64,000 nt of DNA from Chengkuizengella axinellae. GTDB lineage: Bacteria; Bacillota; Bacilli; Paenibacillales; KCTC-33759. The stretch is from NCBI RefSeq assembly GCF_030730905.1, contig NZ_JAVAMP010000013.1, positions 85,396 to 149,395 of the forward strand, in the 5' to 3' direction. The translations under genes and the position numbers were made by a program. The notes under the pieces are model-generated. The model saw only the letters and a list, made by a program, of their open reading frames with translations, ran no database searches and was not told the DNA's origin. Shown here in pieces: positions 53,313 to 61,232 of this stretch (positions are counted from its first letter, which is position 1; every line of letters begins with the position of its first letter).

Positions 53313-53774
53313 ATGGGTGTTTTTGATAAGAGTATTTGCGATTGTTGTGTGTGTCCGATGCAGAGTGTTTTAGAGCAGTTGGTGGGGCAAATTGTAGGTA
53401 TTGTAACTCCGACATTTACTGATTTTGTTACTTTAAATCAAGTAAAAGATTTTCTAGCTTATACTAATATAGGTATTATTCCTATTTGTGAAATTTCAGT
53501 ATGTTCAACTTTTGATCCTACAATTCCTGTAGATATAAAGAAACGTATAAAAAAAAGTAAGGGTGAATGCGCATGTTGTGAAGACCCTATAACAAACATA
53601 GCAAAATCTTTGATTGGTGAAACGGTTGATATTGAGTTATTGTATCCTCCTGGTTCTTCACCCTTTACGGATGAAATTATGGATGTTGGTGAGGGAATTG
53701 TTGTTGGAAGATTTCAAATTTTTACAGACTTTTTATCTTCATGTGCAATAACAAAAATCATTACAACTAACTAA
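53313..53774 (+). CDS. Cys-rich CDCC/CACC family protein, copy C
   Basis: 153 aa, the shortest clean copy and a good reference. Half 1: CDCCVCPMQSVLEQLVGQ (from residue 9) to IPICEIS; half 2: CACCEDPITNIAKSLIGE to SSCAITKI. Aligned, the halves share CxCCxxP, a hydrophobic-L-x-G step, V.I strands, a V-K/G-D/E-F/G-I segment, and a final C-x-I-(S/T). Between them is a basic linker DIKKRIKKSKGE. Confidence 0.82.
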   Translation: MGVFDKSICDCCVCPMQSVLEQLVGQIVGIVTPTFTDFVTLNQVKDFLAYTNIGIIPICEISVCSTFDPTIPVDIKKRIKKSKGECACCEDPITNIAKSLIGETVDIELLYPPGSSPFTDEIMDVGEGIVVGRFQIFTDFLSSCAITKIITTN

Positions 53775-53908
53775 CCAACAACAAATAAATAATCACAATC
53801 AAGATTTTCAAATTTGAAACAAATTAAATAATCACCACCAGTTACGTAAGCTAACAGGGAAATGAAATCATTTCTGTACATACTCTTAGCCCCTAAATAA
53901 ACAAAAAC

Positions 53909-54020
53909 AAGCTTCTCCTTAGTATGAGAGAAGCTTTTCCATGGGTGTCAGTAAATAAGCGCTTAGATATGACCGTAACCTTACTTTTATTATATTTAAA
54001 TCATATACATGCTGACACTG
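53909..54020 (+). repeat. Family-associated intergenic repeat with hairpin
   Basis: Begins with AAGCTTCTC / GAGAAGCTT terminator hairpin (53909-53939), then CCATGGGTGTC, AATAAGCGCTTAGA and GACCGTAACCTTAC, as at 59091-59212. Confidence 0.7.
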
Positions 54021-54021
54021 G

Positions 54022-54127
54022 CATTACTCAAGGACCAATAGTAGATGTTGGGGAAGGAATGTTAAATCTTGGTGGCTCACGTTATGTGTCCACATGTAAA
54101 TTAGTTAGTGTTCTTGTTCAACAATGA
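54022..54127 (+). pseudogene. Cys-rich family C-terminal remnant
   Basis: ITQGPIVDVGEGMLNLGG then RYVSTCKLVSV and stop; only the last third of a family gene remains. Confidence 0.7.
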
Positions 54128-54162
54128 TCAGTCCCCCACCAGCTACCTAAGCCATAAGCCAG

Positions 54163-55004
54163 TTAAAAGATGTAAATGTGGTGCCAAATGGGGTTTTTTG
54201 ATAGATATAGGTATCGACTCTAAAACGGGTAAACGACAACAAAAATTCAAAGGTGGTTTCAGAACAAAGAAAGAAGCTGAATTAGTTGCTAATGAATTCA
54301 TTAATGAATTGAATAACGGTAACTTAATAGATGGGACTAACGTAACATTTGAAGATTTTGCTTTTCAATGGCTGAGTATGTATGAGAGCACAGGAAAAAT
54401 CAAAGTAAGCACAATTCGTGTGAGAAAGCATGAGATTTCTCGTTTAATGGATTACTTTGCAAATTATAATCCAACTAATAACATTAGAGAATATAAATTG
54501 TTAACACCAAAAACTAAAAGCGCAAAAAGAACAATTGACGTTTCACAAGATGTCATTAACGAACTTGAAGAACATAAAAAAACACAGAATAAATTCAAAA
54601 TGCCTCACAGAAAAGTTTATCACGATAAAGATTTTGTTTTTGCTATTTTAGATGAAAAAAAACCTGGTTACCCTGAGTATCTAAAAAAAATTGCTAATAG
54701 AATGAGAAGGCTTCTTTAAATTGCAGAACTCAATTCAAACTTAACACCTCACTCATTACGACATACACACACTTCTTTACTTGCAGAGGCAGGAGTAGAA
54801 CTTCAAGAAATTATGGATCGCTTAGGACATAAAGATGATAACACAACAAAACATGTTTATCTCCATGTGACTAAACCTAAAAAAAAGGGAGGCTTCCGAC
54901 AAGTTCAGCGAACTCATGAGAAACCTCCATTAAGAAAAATGTTAAACCAATGTTTAACTTTCAACATTGTATTCTTCAAAACCATTGATACTATAGGCTT
55001 TTAA
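54163..55004 (+). pseudogene. Tyrosine integrase (ICE/prophage type), internally deleted
   Basis: The N-terminal arm-binding part KRCKCGAKWGFLIDIGIDSKTGKRQQKFKGGFRTKKEAE lacks its start codon. The core-binding part ends at DYFANYN, then jumps to LLTPKTKSAKRTIDVSQDV, so the first catalytic Arg region is deleted. A TAA interrupts at 54717-54719, after which PHSLRHTHTSLLAEAGVELQEIMDRLGHKDD...KHVYLHVT holds the HxxR, GH and Tyr residues. Resembles integrases of Tn916/SPP-like elements. Not functional. Confidence 0.85.
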
Positions 55005-55189
55005 GGGGCAGATTACATCATGCGCCCATGAAACTTTAACTTTCAACGATATTGTACATAAGTTCACGGGAGTGCGGAATATCAATGGTTTCAAGCTTTT
55101 TATTCTGTAATATTATTAATCCAAATTAACCCCTGTTCACGGGCTGGCGTTACCAATCCGTTACCTTTTTGTTACCCACTCACTGCACC

Positions 55190-55228
55190 AAAGAAAACCA
55201 CTGGACTAGTAGCCAGCGGTTTTCTTTA
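55190..55228 (-). terminator. Strong hairpin terminator
   Basis: AAAGAAAACC-ACTGG / CCAGC-GGTTTTCTTT. The 80-codon ORF on - ends inside it, suggesting its true 3' end was lost. 55005-55189 holds no ORF. Confidence 0.75.
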
Positions 55229-55412
55229 AAGGTGGATTTATTCCTTTTTCTAAGGTTTTTATGACCTGCAAAAAACACTCAAATGAATCAGGATCCTTAT
55301 CTAACAGAATTGCTAATTTTTCTAGATCAATATTTTTGTATTTTTGATCCAACATTAATTGCCCCATTTCCCACGTAATTAGTTTAATTTGTTTATGTAA
55401 ACTGTATTTCAT
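55206..55412 (-). CDS. Hypothetical protein downstream of parM-like gene
   Basis: 68 aa from ATG 55412 (a longer start at 55448 is possible). MKYSLHKQIKLITWEMGQLMLDQKYKNIDLEKLAILLDKDPDSFECFLQVIKTLEKG is helical and acidic/basic mixed. It occupies the place of a parR partner but shows no ribbon-helix-helix I can recognise. The last six residues come from a terminator sequence. Confidence 0.5.
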   Translation of the reverse strand: MKYSLHKQIKLITWEMGQLMLDQKYKNIDLEKLAILLDKDPDSFECFLQVIKTLEKGINPPLKKTAGY

Positions 55413-55475
55413 GTATATATGTCTATACCCACTCCTGAAATACACCATATATTGTGTTACCTATATTATAAAGTA

Positions 55476-55847
55476 CTATATATTGTATTTGCGAGTATTT
55501 TTTAGCCTTTCTCTTTCTTTTGGTGTGTTAATACCAAAAGGATTGCCAACTACAATGCTAAAGTCTGTGTCTGGTATTCTGCTTACAGCTGCAAATAAAT
55601 TAATTAAAGTTACTGTGTTGGATTTGTGCCAATCAGGGGAATTTAAATAGTTTTGCCCCTCCCTGTCTGCAAGATCACCCACAAAAAACCTTTGATTTTC
55701 GTACTCAACTAATAAATTTTGTTCATCAAGTGGAACGTCCCCTCTTAACTCTCTGAATGTTGAAACACATGATAAATGACTTTGTGTACCTCCTCTCCAT
55801 TTAATCTTTGTTTTGTACTTCCCAACATCTGCACCTACCGTTATCAT
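55476..55847 (-). pseudogene. ParM-like actin-type ATPase, C-terminally truncated
   Basis: 123 aa of an expected 300-400. MITVGADVGKYKTKIKW is the phosphate-1 loop; VEYENQRFFVGDLADREG and DFSIVVGNPFGINTPKERERLK match the first subdomain of phage/plasmid ParM-Alp proteins. The rest is missing. Such filaments segregate low-copy plasmids or position phage DNA. Confidence 0.7.
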
Positions 55848-55860
55848 TCCATCACTCCTT

Positions 55861-55924
55861 TGGATGTTATCTGGATATTATCCTGAGCTTAAAATCTATG
55901 GATTGATGTTATCTGGATAATATC
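55861..55924. repeat. Two pairs of tandem 11-bp repeats
   Basis: TGGATGTTATC-TGGATATTATC (55861-55882) and TTGATGTTATC-TGGATAATATC (55903-55924), pairs 42 bp apart, between divergent parM-like and HTH genes. Spacing of one helical turn suits cooperative binding; candidate operator or centromere (parC-like) site. Confidence 0.65.
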
Positions 55925-56045
55925 TTTTTGCGATTTGTTAAGAGTGTATTAGCCACCGCTTGTCCATTATTCGCAATTTTTTTAGAAATATTGATTAAAA
56001 GATTTAGAAACTGTTAATACTGCGAAATAAGGAGAGTGATAGAAA

Positions 56046-56270
56046 TTGTTTGGGTTAGGCAAAACAAGGACTAAGTTAGGTAAGTGGATAGATAAAAGAG
56101 GAATAAAGCAAGAATGGTTAGTTAATAAAACGAAATTAAGTAGAAACACTATTTCATGGGTTTGTTCTGATACTAATTACACACCGGGGTTAAGAAGTGT
56201 TCAAAAAATAACAAAAGCCCTAAGAGAAGTAGATCCATCAGTTAGAGCTGATCAATTTTGGGATTTATGA
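56046..56270 (+). CDS. Small HTH protein, copy 3
   Basis: 74 aa with TTG start after GGAGAGTGATAGAAA. TRTKLGKWIDKRGIKQEWLVNKTKLSRNTISWVCSDTNYTPGLRSVQKITKALREVDPSVRADQFWDL. Same Cro-like fold as copies 1 and 2. Probably binds the 11-bp repeats upstream. Confidence 0.78.
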   Translation: MFGLGKTRTKLGKWIDKRGIKQEWLVNKTKLSRNTISWVCSDTNYTPGLRSVQKITKALREVDPSVRADQFWDL

Positions 56271-56293
56271 AAGATGAAAGGGGGGAAATGTAA

Positions 56294-56407
56294 ATGAAAT
56301 GTTTATACTGTAAAAAGAAACTTAACGAGAAAAAAGACTTTTGCAATAATAAATGTAAAAAACTAAAGATTAAAAGAAACATGGAGCAATTATTATCTAT
56401 ATGTTAG
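56294..56407 (+). CDS. CxxC...CxxxC zinc-finger microprotein, copy 3
   Basis: 37 aa, MKCLYCKKKLNEKKDFCNN and KCKKLKIKRNMEQLLSIC; GGGGGAAATG upstream. Only four to five residues differ from copies 1 and 2. Confidence 0.75.
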   Translation: MKCLYCKKKLNEKKDFCNNKCKKLKIKRNMEQLLSIC

Positions 56408-56461
56408 ATTGCAATTATTTGTAAAATATTAGAAGTTTGATATACTAGTATAGTACTGCAT

Positions 56462-56490
56462 ACCACCGACTTTATGTTGGTGGTTTTTTG
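56462..56490 (+). terminator. Terminator of HTH-microprotein unit
   Basis: ACCACC / GGTGGT stem followed by TTTTTTG. Confidence 0.8.
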
Positions 56491-56564
56491 TTATGTTATA
56501 ATACTATATATTATTTTTTCAATGAAATGCCGTCCTTATGAATGAGGACGGTACGGAGAAATGT

Positions 56565-57020
56565 ATGACTAAATTAACTTTAAAAACTATTATTTTAATA
56601 GTAGCAATTTCTTTAACTGGTTGTTCAATTGATACAGAAACAGAGAAAAACAAATCTAAAGATGTTGTTGATTGGCAAGTTCGAAATGAATATGTTAAAA
56701 ACGGGAAGGTTCTCTTTACTTTATTTCATGTTCCAGAATTAACTACAGGTGAAACTTATGGATATGAGATTCATTTTACAGAGGCTTTTGAAACTGATGA
56801 AGATATAGAATTAGCGATTTATGCCTATCATAAGGAAACAGGAGAACGTATAATAGCATATTCTCCTAAAAAGATAAAACCTGAATCCACTTTAGGGTTC
56901 GTGGCTAAGCTAAACACTTTTATTTTTGAGGTTAAATATCCTCTAACAGGATTATGGAGATATGAAGTAATCCTAGATAATGAGATATACGGTGATGCTA
57001 TTTTAGATATAAAAGAATAA
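56565..57020 (+). CDS. Small lipoprotein
   Basis: 151 aa from ATG 56565 (CGGAGAAATGT before it). Lipobox LTGC (Cys about 19). The mature part is beta-rich: VDWQVRNEYVKNGKVLFTLFHVPELTTGETYGYEIHFTEAF ... ITGLWRYEVILDNEIYGD-like, suggesting an Ig/beta-sandwich. It sits where the 98-aa secreted protein lies in the previous module; both could be superinfection-exclusion or surface proteins. Unrecognised. Confidence 0.65.
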   Translation: MTKLTLKTIILIVAISLTGCSIDTETEKNKSKDVVDWQVRNEYVKNGKVLFTLFHVPELTTGETYGYEIHFTEAFETDEDIELAIYAYHKETGERIIAYSPKKIKPESTLGFVAKLNTFIFEVKYPLTGLWRYEVILDNEIYGDAILDIKE

Positions 57021-57033
57021 TTTAATAACTACT

Positions 57034-57264
57034 TTATCTATACGGTGAATCATAATCCCTAGTCATAATAATCTTTATATCTTGTGTATCTCCACTATCA
57101 CATTCTATATATCCACCTTTAATAAGTCCGTTCAAAGTTGAGCGGATTGTTTTTTCATCTTTCCCTGTTTTGATTTCTAACTCAGGGATAGTTGGCATTC
57201 TACGTCTTGTAGCTGAGTAGTTGTATAGGATTCTTAACACTTTTCTTTGTAGGTCTGTAAGAAT
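57034..57264 (-). CDS. LexA-type winged-helix small protein, copy 3 (ATT start?)
   Basis: 76 aa if it starts at ATT 57262-57264, which replaces the ATG of other copies while the GTGAGGTGAT site is kept; otherwise only 68 aa from ATG-like codons at 57240. LTDLQRKVLRILYNYSATRRRMPTIPELEIKTGKDEKTIRSTLNGLIKGGYIEC. ATT starts are rare, so this copy may be weakly expressed or dead. Confidence 0.6.
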   Translation of the reverse strand: MLTDLQRKVLRILYNYSATRRRMPTIPELEIKTGKDEKTIRSTLNGLIKGGYIECDSGDTQDIKIIMTRDYDSPYR

Positions 57265-57268
57265 GGGA

Positions 57269-57556
57269 TCACCTCACACTTAGTATTTCACTAAACTTGA
57301 TCCATTCATAATCATCTTCATGCTCTAGTTTAATCCGCTTTAATTGAGTATCAAATTTTGTTACTATTCCAGTTTTCAAGGTATTCTCTCCAAAAGCAGT
57401 AAACAATTCTATTGTGATCTTTGTTTGTTCCATCATTGATTGTGATAATTGTTCAGATATAATATTAACTTCTTCCTCTGCTAACTCAGGTTTTGTTTTT
57501 CTATGTCTTTCCTTTTGGAAATGGTTCATCAATTCTTTATGTTCGGGTAGCATCAT
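57269..57556 (-). CDS. YolD-like protein, N-terminally shortened
   Basis: 95 aa. The codon matching Trp in NMMWEASRMM is TAG, cutting the original start. An ATG eleven codons or so later (MMLPEHKELMNHFQ) now follows GTAGGAGGCAAGC, a good site, so a shortened YolD domain could be made intact. Confidence 0.65.
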   Translation of the reverse strand: MMLPEHKELMNHFQKERHRKTKPELAEEEVNIISEQLSQSMMEQTKITIELFTAFGENTLKTGIVTKFDTQLKRIKLEHEDDYEWIKFSEILSVR

Positions 57557-57626
57557 CCTGCTTGCCTCCTACATCATGTTTGATCCTTCAGTTAGTTTAT
57601 TTTCTTTCATTCCATCCACCTCTTAT

Positions 57627-57638
57627 AGAATATTTGTT
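57627..57638 (-). promoter_or_regulatory. Degenerate SOS box
   Basis: GAATATTTGTTC, one change from the GAACNNNNGTTC core. Confidence 0.6.
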
Positions 57639-57700
57639 CTTATTATGTAAGAGGTACAGAGATATATGCAAGAGTACATTTTTGGAATGCAGTACACGCG

Positions 57701-57733
57701 TCCAATCAAAACATCTTTTTAACTCATACAATA
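57701..57733 (+). promoter_or_regulatory. Cys-rich family promoter, copy D
   Basis: TCCAATCA ending 57708, 16 bp, CATACAATA (57725-57733), an exact SigK-like CATANNNTA. Confidence 0.7.
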
Positions 57734-57764
57734 CATTAACACATAATGAAATGGAGATGATTAT

Positions 57765-58265
57765 ATGGGTGTTTTTGATAAGTCAATATGTGATTGTTGT
57801 GTTTGCCCAATGCAGAGTGTGATGAAGGGATTAGTTGAAACGAGTGGTATTTCTGTGGCTTTTTTCACTCCTAATAATACTTTTTTTGCCACACTTAATT
57901 CTGCTGAGAATTTCGTAGCAAATACTAATAATGGTATGCTTCCAATCTGTAATGTCACCGCTGTAGCAGACGATTCTTTAGACAGAAGCACTCCTCTAAA
58001 GCCAATTCAAAATGACTCCAAGGGAGAATGCAGTTGTTGTGAAGACCCAAGTACAAATGAATTAGTTTCTTTGGGTGTAGGTTCAAGAGCTTTAATTGAA
58101 TTTGTAAAAGGTGGTTTTTCGTTCACTTTACCTTTAGAAGGAAATATAACTAATATTGGAGAAGGAATTGTTATTTTAGATAACGTTATTGATGCTGATG
58201 GTTCAAATACTCCTAATTTTGCAATATCCACTTGTCAAATTACAAGAGTAGAGGGGACACAATAA
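57765..58265 (+). CDS. Cys-rich CDCC/CACC family protein, copy D
   Basis: 166 aa. MGVFDKSICDCCVCPMQSVMKGLVETSG, LKPIQNDSKGECSCCEDPSTNELVSLGVG, ITNIGEGIVILDNV, ISTCQITRVEG. The second motif is CSCC. First of three tandem copies (D, E, F) between the SOS pair and the lysis genes. Confidence 0.82.
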   Translation: MGVFDKSICDCCVCPMQSVMKGLVETSGISVAFFTPNNTFFATLNSAENFVANTNNGMLPICNVTAVADDSLDRSTPLKPIQNDSKGECSCCEDPSTNELVSLGVGSRALIEFVKGGFSFTLPLEGNITNIGEGIVILDNVIDADGSNTPNFAISTCQITRVEGTQ

Positions 58266-58282
58266 AAATGATAAACATTAAG

Positions 58283-58400
58283 AAAGCTTCTCCCTATAAA
58301 AAAAGGAGAAGCTTTTCCGTAGGTGTATGAAAATAAGCGTTTAGAAGTGACCTCACTTTTATTATATTAAGTCCATTTACACCTTGACACTGACATTAGC
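58283..58400 (+). repeat. Family-associated intergenic repeat
   Basis: Terminator AAAGCTTCTCC / GGAGAAGCTTT (58283-58315) plus AATAAGCGTTTAGAAGTGACC and the TAGCGGATATTCC lead-in to the next promoter. Confidence 0.7.
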
Positions 58401-58426
58401 GGATATTCCTTTATACAGTACACACG

Positions 58427-58459
58427 TCCAGTCAAACCATTACTTACTTGAATACACTA
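58427..58459 (+). promoter_or_regulatory. Cys-rich family promoter, copy E
   Basis: TCCAGTCA ending 58434, 16 bp, AATACACTA (58451-58459). Confidence 0.65.
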
Positions 58460-58484
58460 ATAAAAAATGAAAGAACGTGATTTC

Positions 58485-58996
58485 ATGGGTGTATTTGATG
58501 AGTCCATATGTGATTGCTGCGTCTGTCCTATGCAGTGTGTTTTGAAGGAGTTAGTGGGGGAAGTAGTTCAAATCGCCACTACAACAGATGCGTTAATTCT
58601 GATTTAATTAATGTGGATAATTTTATTGCGTTTACCTCCGCAGGAAATATACCAATATGTCAATTCACTGGTGTCATACCCTTTAATACAACAATACCAA
58701 TAAATATGTTGAAACAAATAAAGAGAAACAAAGGGGAATGCGCTTGTTGCGAAGATACAATGACTAATTTATTAATATCTCTTAAAGGACAGAGGGTAAC
58801 TATTGTATTTCTAGATGCTGAAATTACAGAGACTATAACTGAAACTGGAGAAGGGATTGTTATATTGGATAATAGAATTGCAGTTTCTACATGTGCAATA
58901 GTAAGCGTCACCCCTATATCTATACAACAACAAATTGATGATTCGTCTAGCTTTTTTAATTTCCAACAAATTAAAAACTCCTCACCAGCTACCTAA
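58485..58996 (+). pseudogene. Cys-rich family copy E, frameshifted
   Basis: MGVFDESICDCCVCPMQCVLKELVGEVVQIATTTDALILI then stop at 58605-58607. A +1/-1 shift restores DLINVDNFIAFTSAGNIPICQFTG...KRNKGECACCEDTMTNLLISLKGQ...ETGEGIVILDN...VSTCAIVSV to 58996, with tail SIQQQIDDSSSFFNFQQIK. Confidence 0.8.
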
Positions 58997-59014
58997 AGCC
59001 AGTGGGGAACAAAC

Positions 59015-59070
59015 TTACTTCTGTACTATATTCTTAGCACCACTCCATAATCCACTAGCGGATAATTCCA
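59015..59070 (-). pseudogene. C-terminal remnant of an unknown gene, copy 1
   Basis: On - the frame reads ELSASGLWSGAKNIVQK and stop. The same peptide end is kept at 62530-62586, so a gene once lay convergent to the Cys-rich genes. Confidence 0.45.
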
Positions 59071-59090
59071 AAGAGAAATAATTAAAAATA

Positions 59091-59212
59091 AAACTTCTCC
59101 TTAGTTATGGGGAGAAGCTTTTTTCATGGGTGTCTACAAATAAGCGCTTAGAGGTGACCGTAACCTTACTTTCATTATATTAAAACCACTTACATACTGA
59201 CACTGTCATTAG
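59091..59212 (+). repeat. Family-associated intergenic repeat
   Basis: Terminator AAACTTCTCC / GGAGAAGCTTTTTT then CATGGGTGTC, AATAAGCGCTTAGAGGTGACC, ending at TAGCGGATATTCC. Confidence 0.7.
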
Positions 59213-59239
59213 CGGATATTCCTTTATACAGTACACACG

Positions 59240-59272
59240 TCCAGTCAAAGGAGTGCTTCTACTCATACAATG
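59240..59272 (+). promoter_or_regulatory. Cys-rich family promoter, copy F
   Basis: TCCAGTCA ending 59247, 16 bp, CATACAATG (59264-59272). Confidence 0.68.
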
Positions 59273-59299
59273 TAGAAAAAATGAGAAGGATGTGATTTC

Positions 59300-59839
59300 A
59301 TGGGTGTTTTTGATGAAACTAAGTGTGATTGCTGTGTATGTCCTATGCAGTGTGTTTTGGAACAGTTGGTGGAGGAGACAATTTTTATTCAGACAGTTGT
59401 AAGTGAAGATGAAGTTGTTATTACTGGTGTTAAAGATTTTATTGTCTCTTCTGATATAGGAAATTTCCCGATTTGCCAAATAACACAAATGTTTATTGAA
59501 GACCCTACAAATACATTAATTACAAGGGTATTATCAGCCTTAAAACCTATAAAAAATAGTAAAGAGGAATGTGCTTGTTGTGAAGACCCTATGACAAATT
59601 TGCTTAAATTTGAGATTGGGAATACTTTCGAAATAGAATTTATTGGTCCAAATGTGCCTTTTACAGATGAAATATTAGGTGTAGGGGAAGGAATCGTCAT
59701 AGGAGTTGCTTTTGAAGATGGATTCACATTTCTAGACATTTTTTCTTCGTGTGCAATAACAAGGACAACTCCAGTAACTCAACAACAAATTAATGATCCA
59801 GATAGACCTTCTAGAAGAAATACTCCCCCACCAGCTTAA
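59300..59839 (+). CDS. Cys-rich CDCC/CACC family protein, copy F
   Basis: 179 aa. MGVFDETKCDCCVCPMQCVLEQLVEE, LKPIKNSKEECACCEDPMTNLLKFEIGN, GVGEGIVIGVAFEDG, SSCAITRT and a Gln/Asn/Pro-rich tail (TQQQINDPDRPSRRNTPPPA). The stop codon lies in the family-type terminator hairpin (CCCCCACCAGC...CAGTGGGG). Confidence 0.82.
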   Translation: MGVFDETKCDCCVCPMQCVLEQLVEETIFIQTVVSEDEVVITGVKDFIVSSDIGNFPICQITQMFIEDPTNTLITRVLSALKPIKNSKEECACCEDPMTNLLKFEIGNTFEIEFIGPNVPFTDEILGVGEGIVIGVAFEDGFTFLDIFSSCAITRTTPVTQQQINDPDRPSRRNTPPPA

Positions 59840-59857
59840 AACCAGTGGGGATAATAT

Positions 59858-60204
59858 TTAATTCACTTTAGAAGAATTATACTCTAATACCGCTTTTTCA
59901 ATCGTTGCTTTGATTTCATCTTTGGTAAACTCAATTCCTAAACTACCTAGTTTTGTACTTGCGTAATCATAAGCAGCATCTAACTTTCTGATCCCTTTGA
60001 TTGGTAAAATACTTTCTCAGCATAAGAAAAAGCCTCCTCTGAAATTTTAAGAAGAAGCTCTCTCTGTTCTTTATTTGTTTTTGACTGTATCCAGGATAAG
60101 ACTTTATCCCTTAACTCAATTAATGCAGCTACTACTAATGTTGATATTACTGAAATAAGAGCAAACACGATTGTTTCTAAATATGGTTGTATAAGTTCAT
60201 TCAT
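59858..60204 (-). pseudogene. Phage holin (LL-H type), frameshifted
   Basis: MNELIQPYLETIVFALISVISTLVVAALIELRDKVLSWIQSKTNKEQRELLLKISEEAFSYAEKVFYQSKGSES then stop at 59980. The other frame continues KLDAAYDYASTKLGSLGIEFTKDEIKATIEKAVLEYNSSKVN, as in the intact copy at 63381. One base lost near 59990. Confidence 0.82.
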
Positions 60205-60205
60205 T

Positions 60206-60785
60206 TTAATTTCCACCCTCCAATGTTTTATTTGATAATGGGTCTAACATAACGAAAAATAACCAAGGTAAGTCATTTAAAACCTCTTGGGGCTTGTCCT
60301 CTACTTTCTTTTTCCAATCCTCTACTTTATCAATCAAATCTCTTTCACTTAAGTTTTGAATAGATTCATGAGCCATTTTGATTTGCCATTCTTTTAATTT
60401 CATGATTACATCCTCCCTCGGTAAACAATCATAGTATTCTTTGACTACATCCTGTAATAACTGGTCATATGATTTGCCCATTTTAGATAAAGCGTTTTGT
60501 GGGTCTGTTTTACGTTGTGGATCAAGTATGTGATGACCAATAATTGCTTTTACAGGATCTAGTTCAAATTTGAAACATATATAAGCTAAAACCCACACAT
60601 ACCGTTTATAAGACTCCTCGTTGTTTATACTTCCTCTCAGATGAGAAAAACACAGTTCCACTCCTGCAGTTATATCATTTGCATCATCACCAAATAACTT
60701 ATTGCCCATTGTCTTTTGATATTGAACATGCCATGCTTTTTCTGGTGTTTCAGTTAACAAAGGAATACATTCATAAATTTTTCCA
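60206..60785 (-). pseudogene. N-acetylmuramoyl-L-alanine amidase, 5' truncated
   Basis: Homology starts at KIYECIPL and includes AWHVQYQKTMGNKLFGDDANDITAGVELCFSH, IIGHHILDPQRKTDPQNALSKMGKSYDQLLQDVV, i.e. the Amidase_2 domain with the last zinc His but without the first (HDTGN region). The 5' part is replaced by 55 bp identical in kind to 25479-25533. An open frame continues to 60916 but is not amidase. The holin ATG follows its stop by one base. Confidence 0.8.
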
Positions 60786-60840
60786 CATGGTTTCACTAGG
60801 GATGAAGCCAAACCACTGACTTTTAGTTGGTGGTTTTTCT
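60786..60840 (-). repeat. Terminator-containing repeat fused to amidase
   Basis: ATGGTTTCACTAGGGATGAAGCC and ACCACTGACTTTTAGTTGG match 25483-25530 downstream of microprotein copy 1. Confidence 0.65.
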
Positions 60841-60904
60841 TAATATAACTTTGTTTTTGTGATCCATATGATTGAAATACTTGTATGACTTTAACACGCA
60901 CAAC

Positions 60905-60939
60905 AATTCCCCTCACTACGTTAATCAGTGAGAGGAATT
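60905..60939. terminator. Strong hairpin
   Basis: AATTCC-CCTCACT / AGTGAG-AGGAATT arms. Confidence 0.6.
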
Positions 60940-61002
60940 TTAGAGGTACTTAAATGAGCGCATTGGTGGTAAGGTTCTAAAAAACTCTATCTTCTTTATT
61001 AA

Positions 61003-61119
61003 TTAATGACAATGTCTTGTGTCACATGTATCTTCACAATTTACAAGAAGTGAAGCTAAAACAATAACCAGTAAAATAAACAATACTAATACTACTGCTA
61101 TACTAGTAAAAACACTCAT
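61003..61119 (-). CDS. 38-aa membrane microprotein, YjcZ-like, Cys/His tail
   Basis: MSVFTSIAVVLVLFILLVIV then LASLLVNCEDTCDTRHCH. A single transmembrane helix with the VLFILLVIV core of YjcZ-family sporulation microproteins, followed by a short external or internal C...C...H.C.H tail. GGAGGTG lies 7 bases before the ATG. Confidence 0.65.
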   Translation of the reverse strand: MSVFTSIAVVLVLFILLVIVLASLLVNCEDTCDTRHCH

Positions 61120-61232
61120 TGATTTCACCTCCTATATTAAGAGATGTTATATACTATGTTCAAACCGCTCATTTGGCATGGACTGGTTCCCTAGTGCATG
61201 TACACATTTTTAGTAGCTTTAGAATGGCTTTT

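Noticed and set aside
54163..54719. Functional integrase
   Set aside because: No start codon, deletion over the first catalytic Arg, and an internal stop.
55206..55412. ParR partner of the ParM-like protein
   Set aside because: Position fits, but no ribbon-helix-helix pattern is visible and the C-terminus comes from terminator DNA.
60206..60916. Intact 236-aa amidase
   Set aside because: The first 40-45 residues are a terminator repeat read through; the first zinc-ligand motif is absent.
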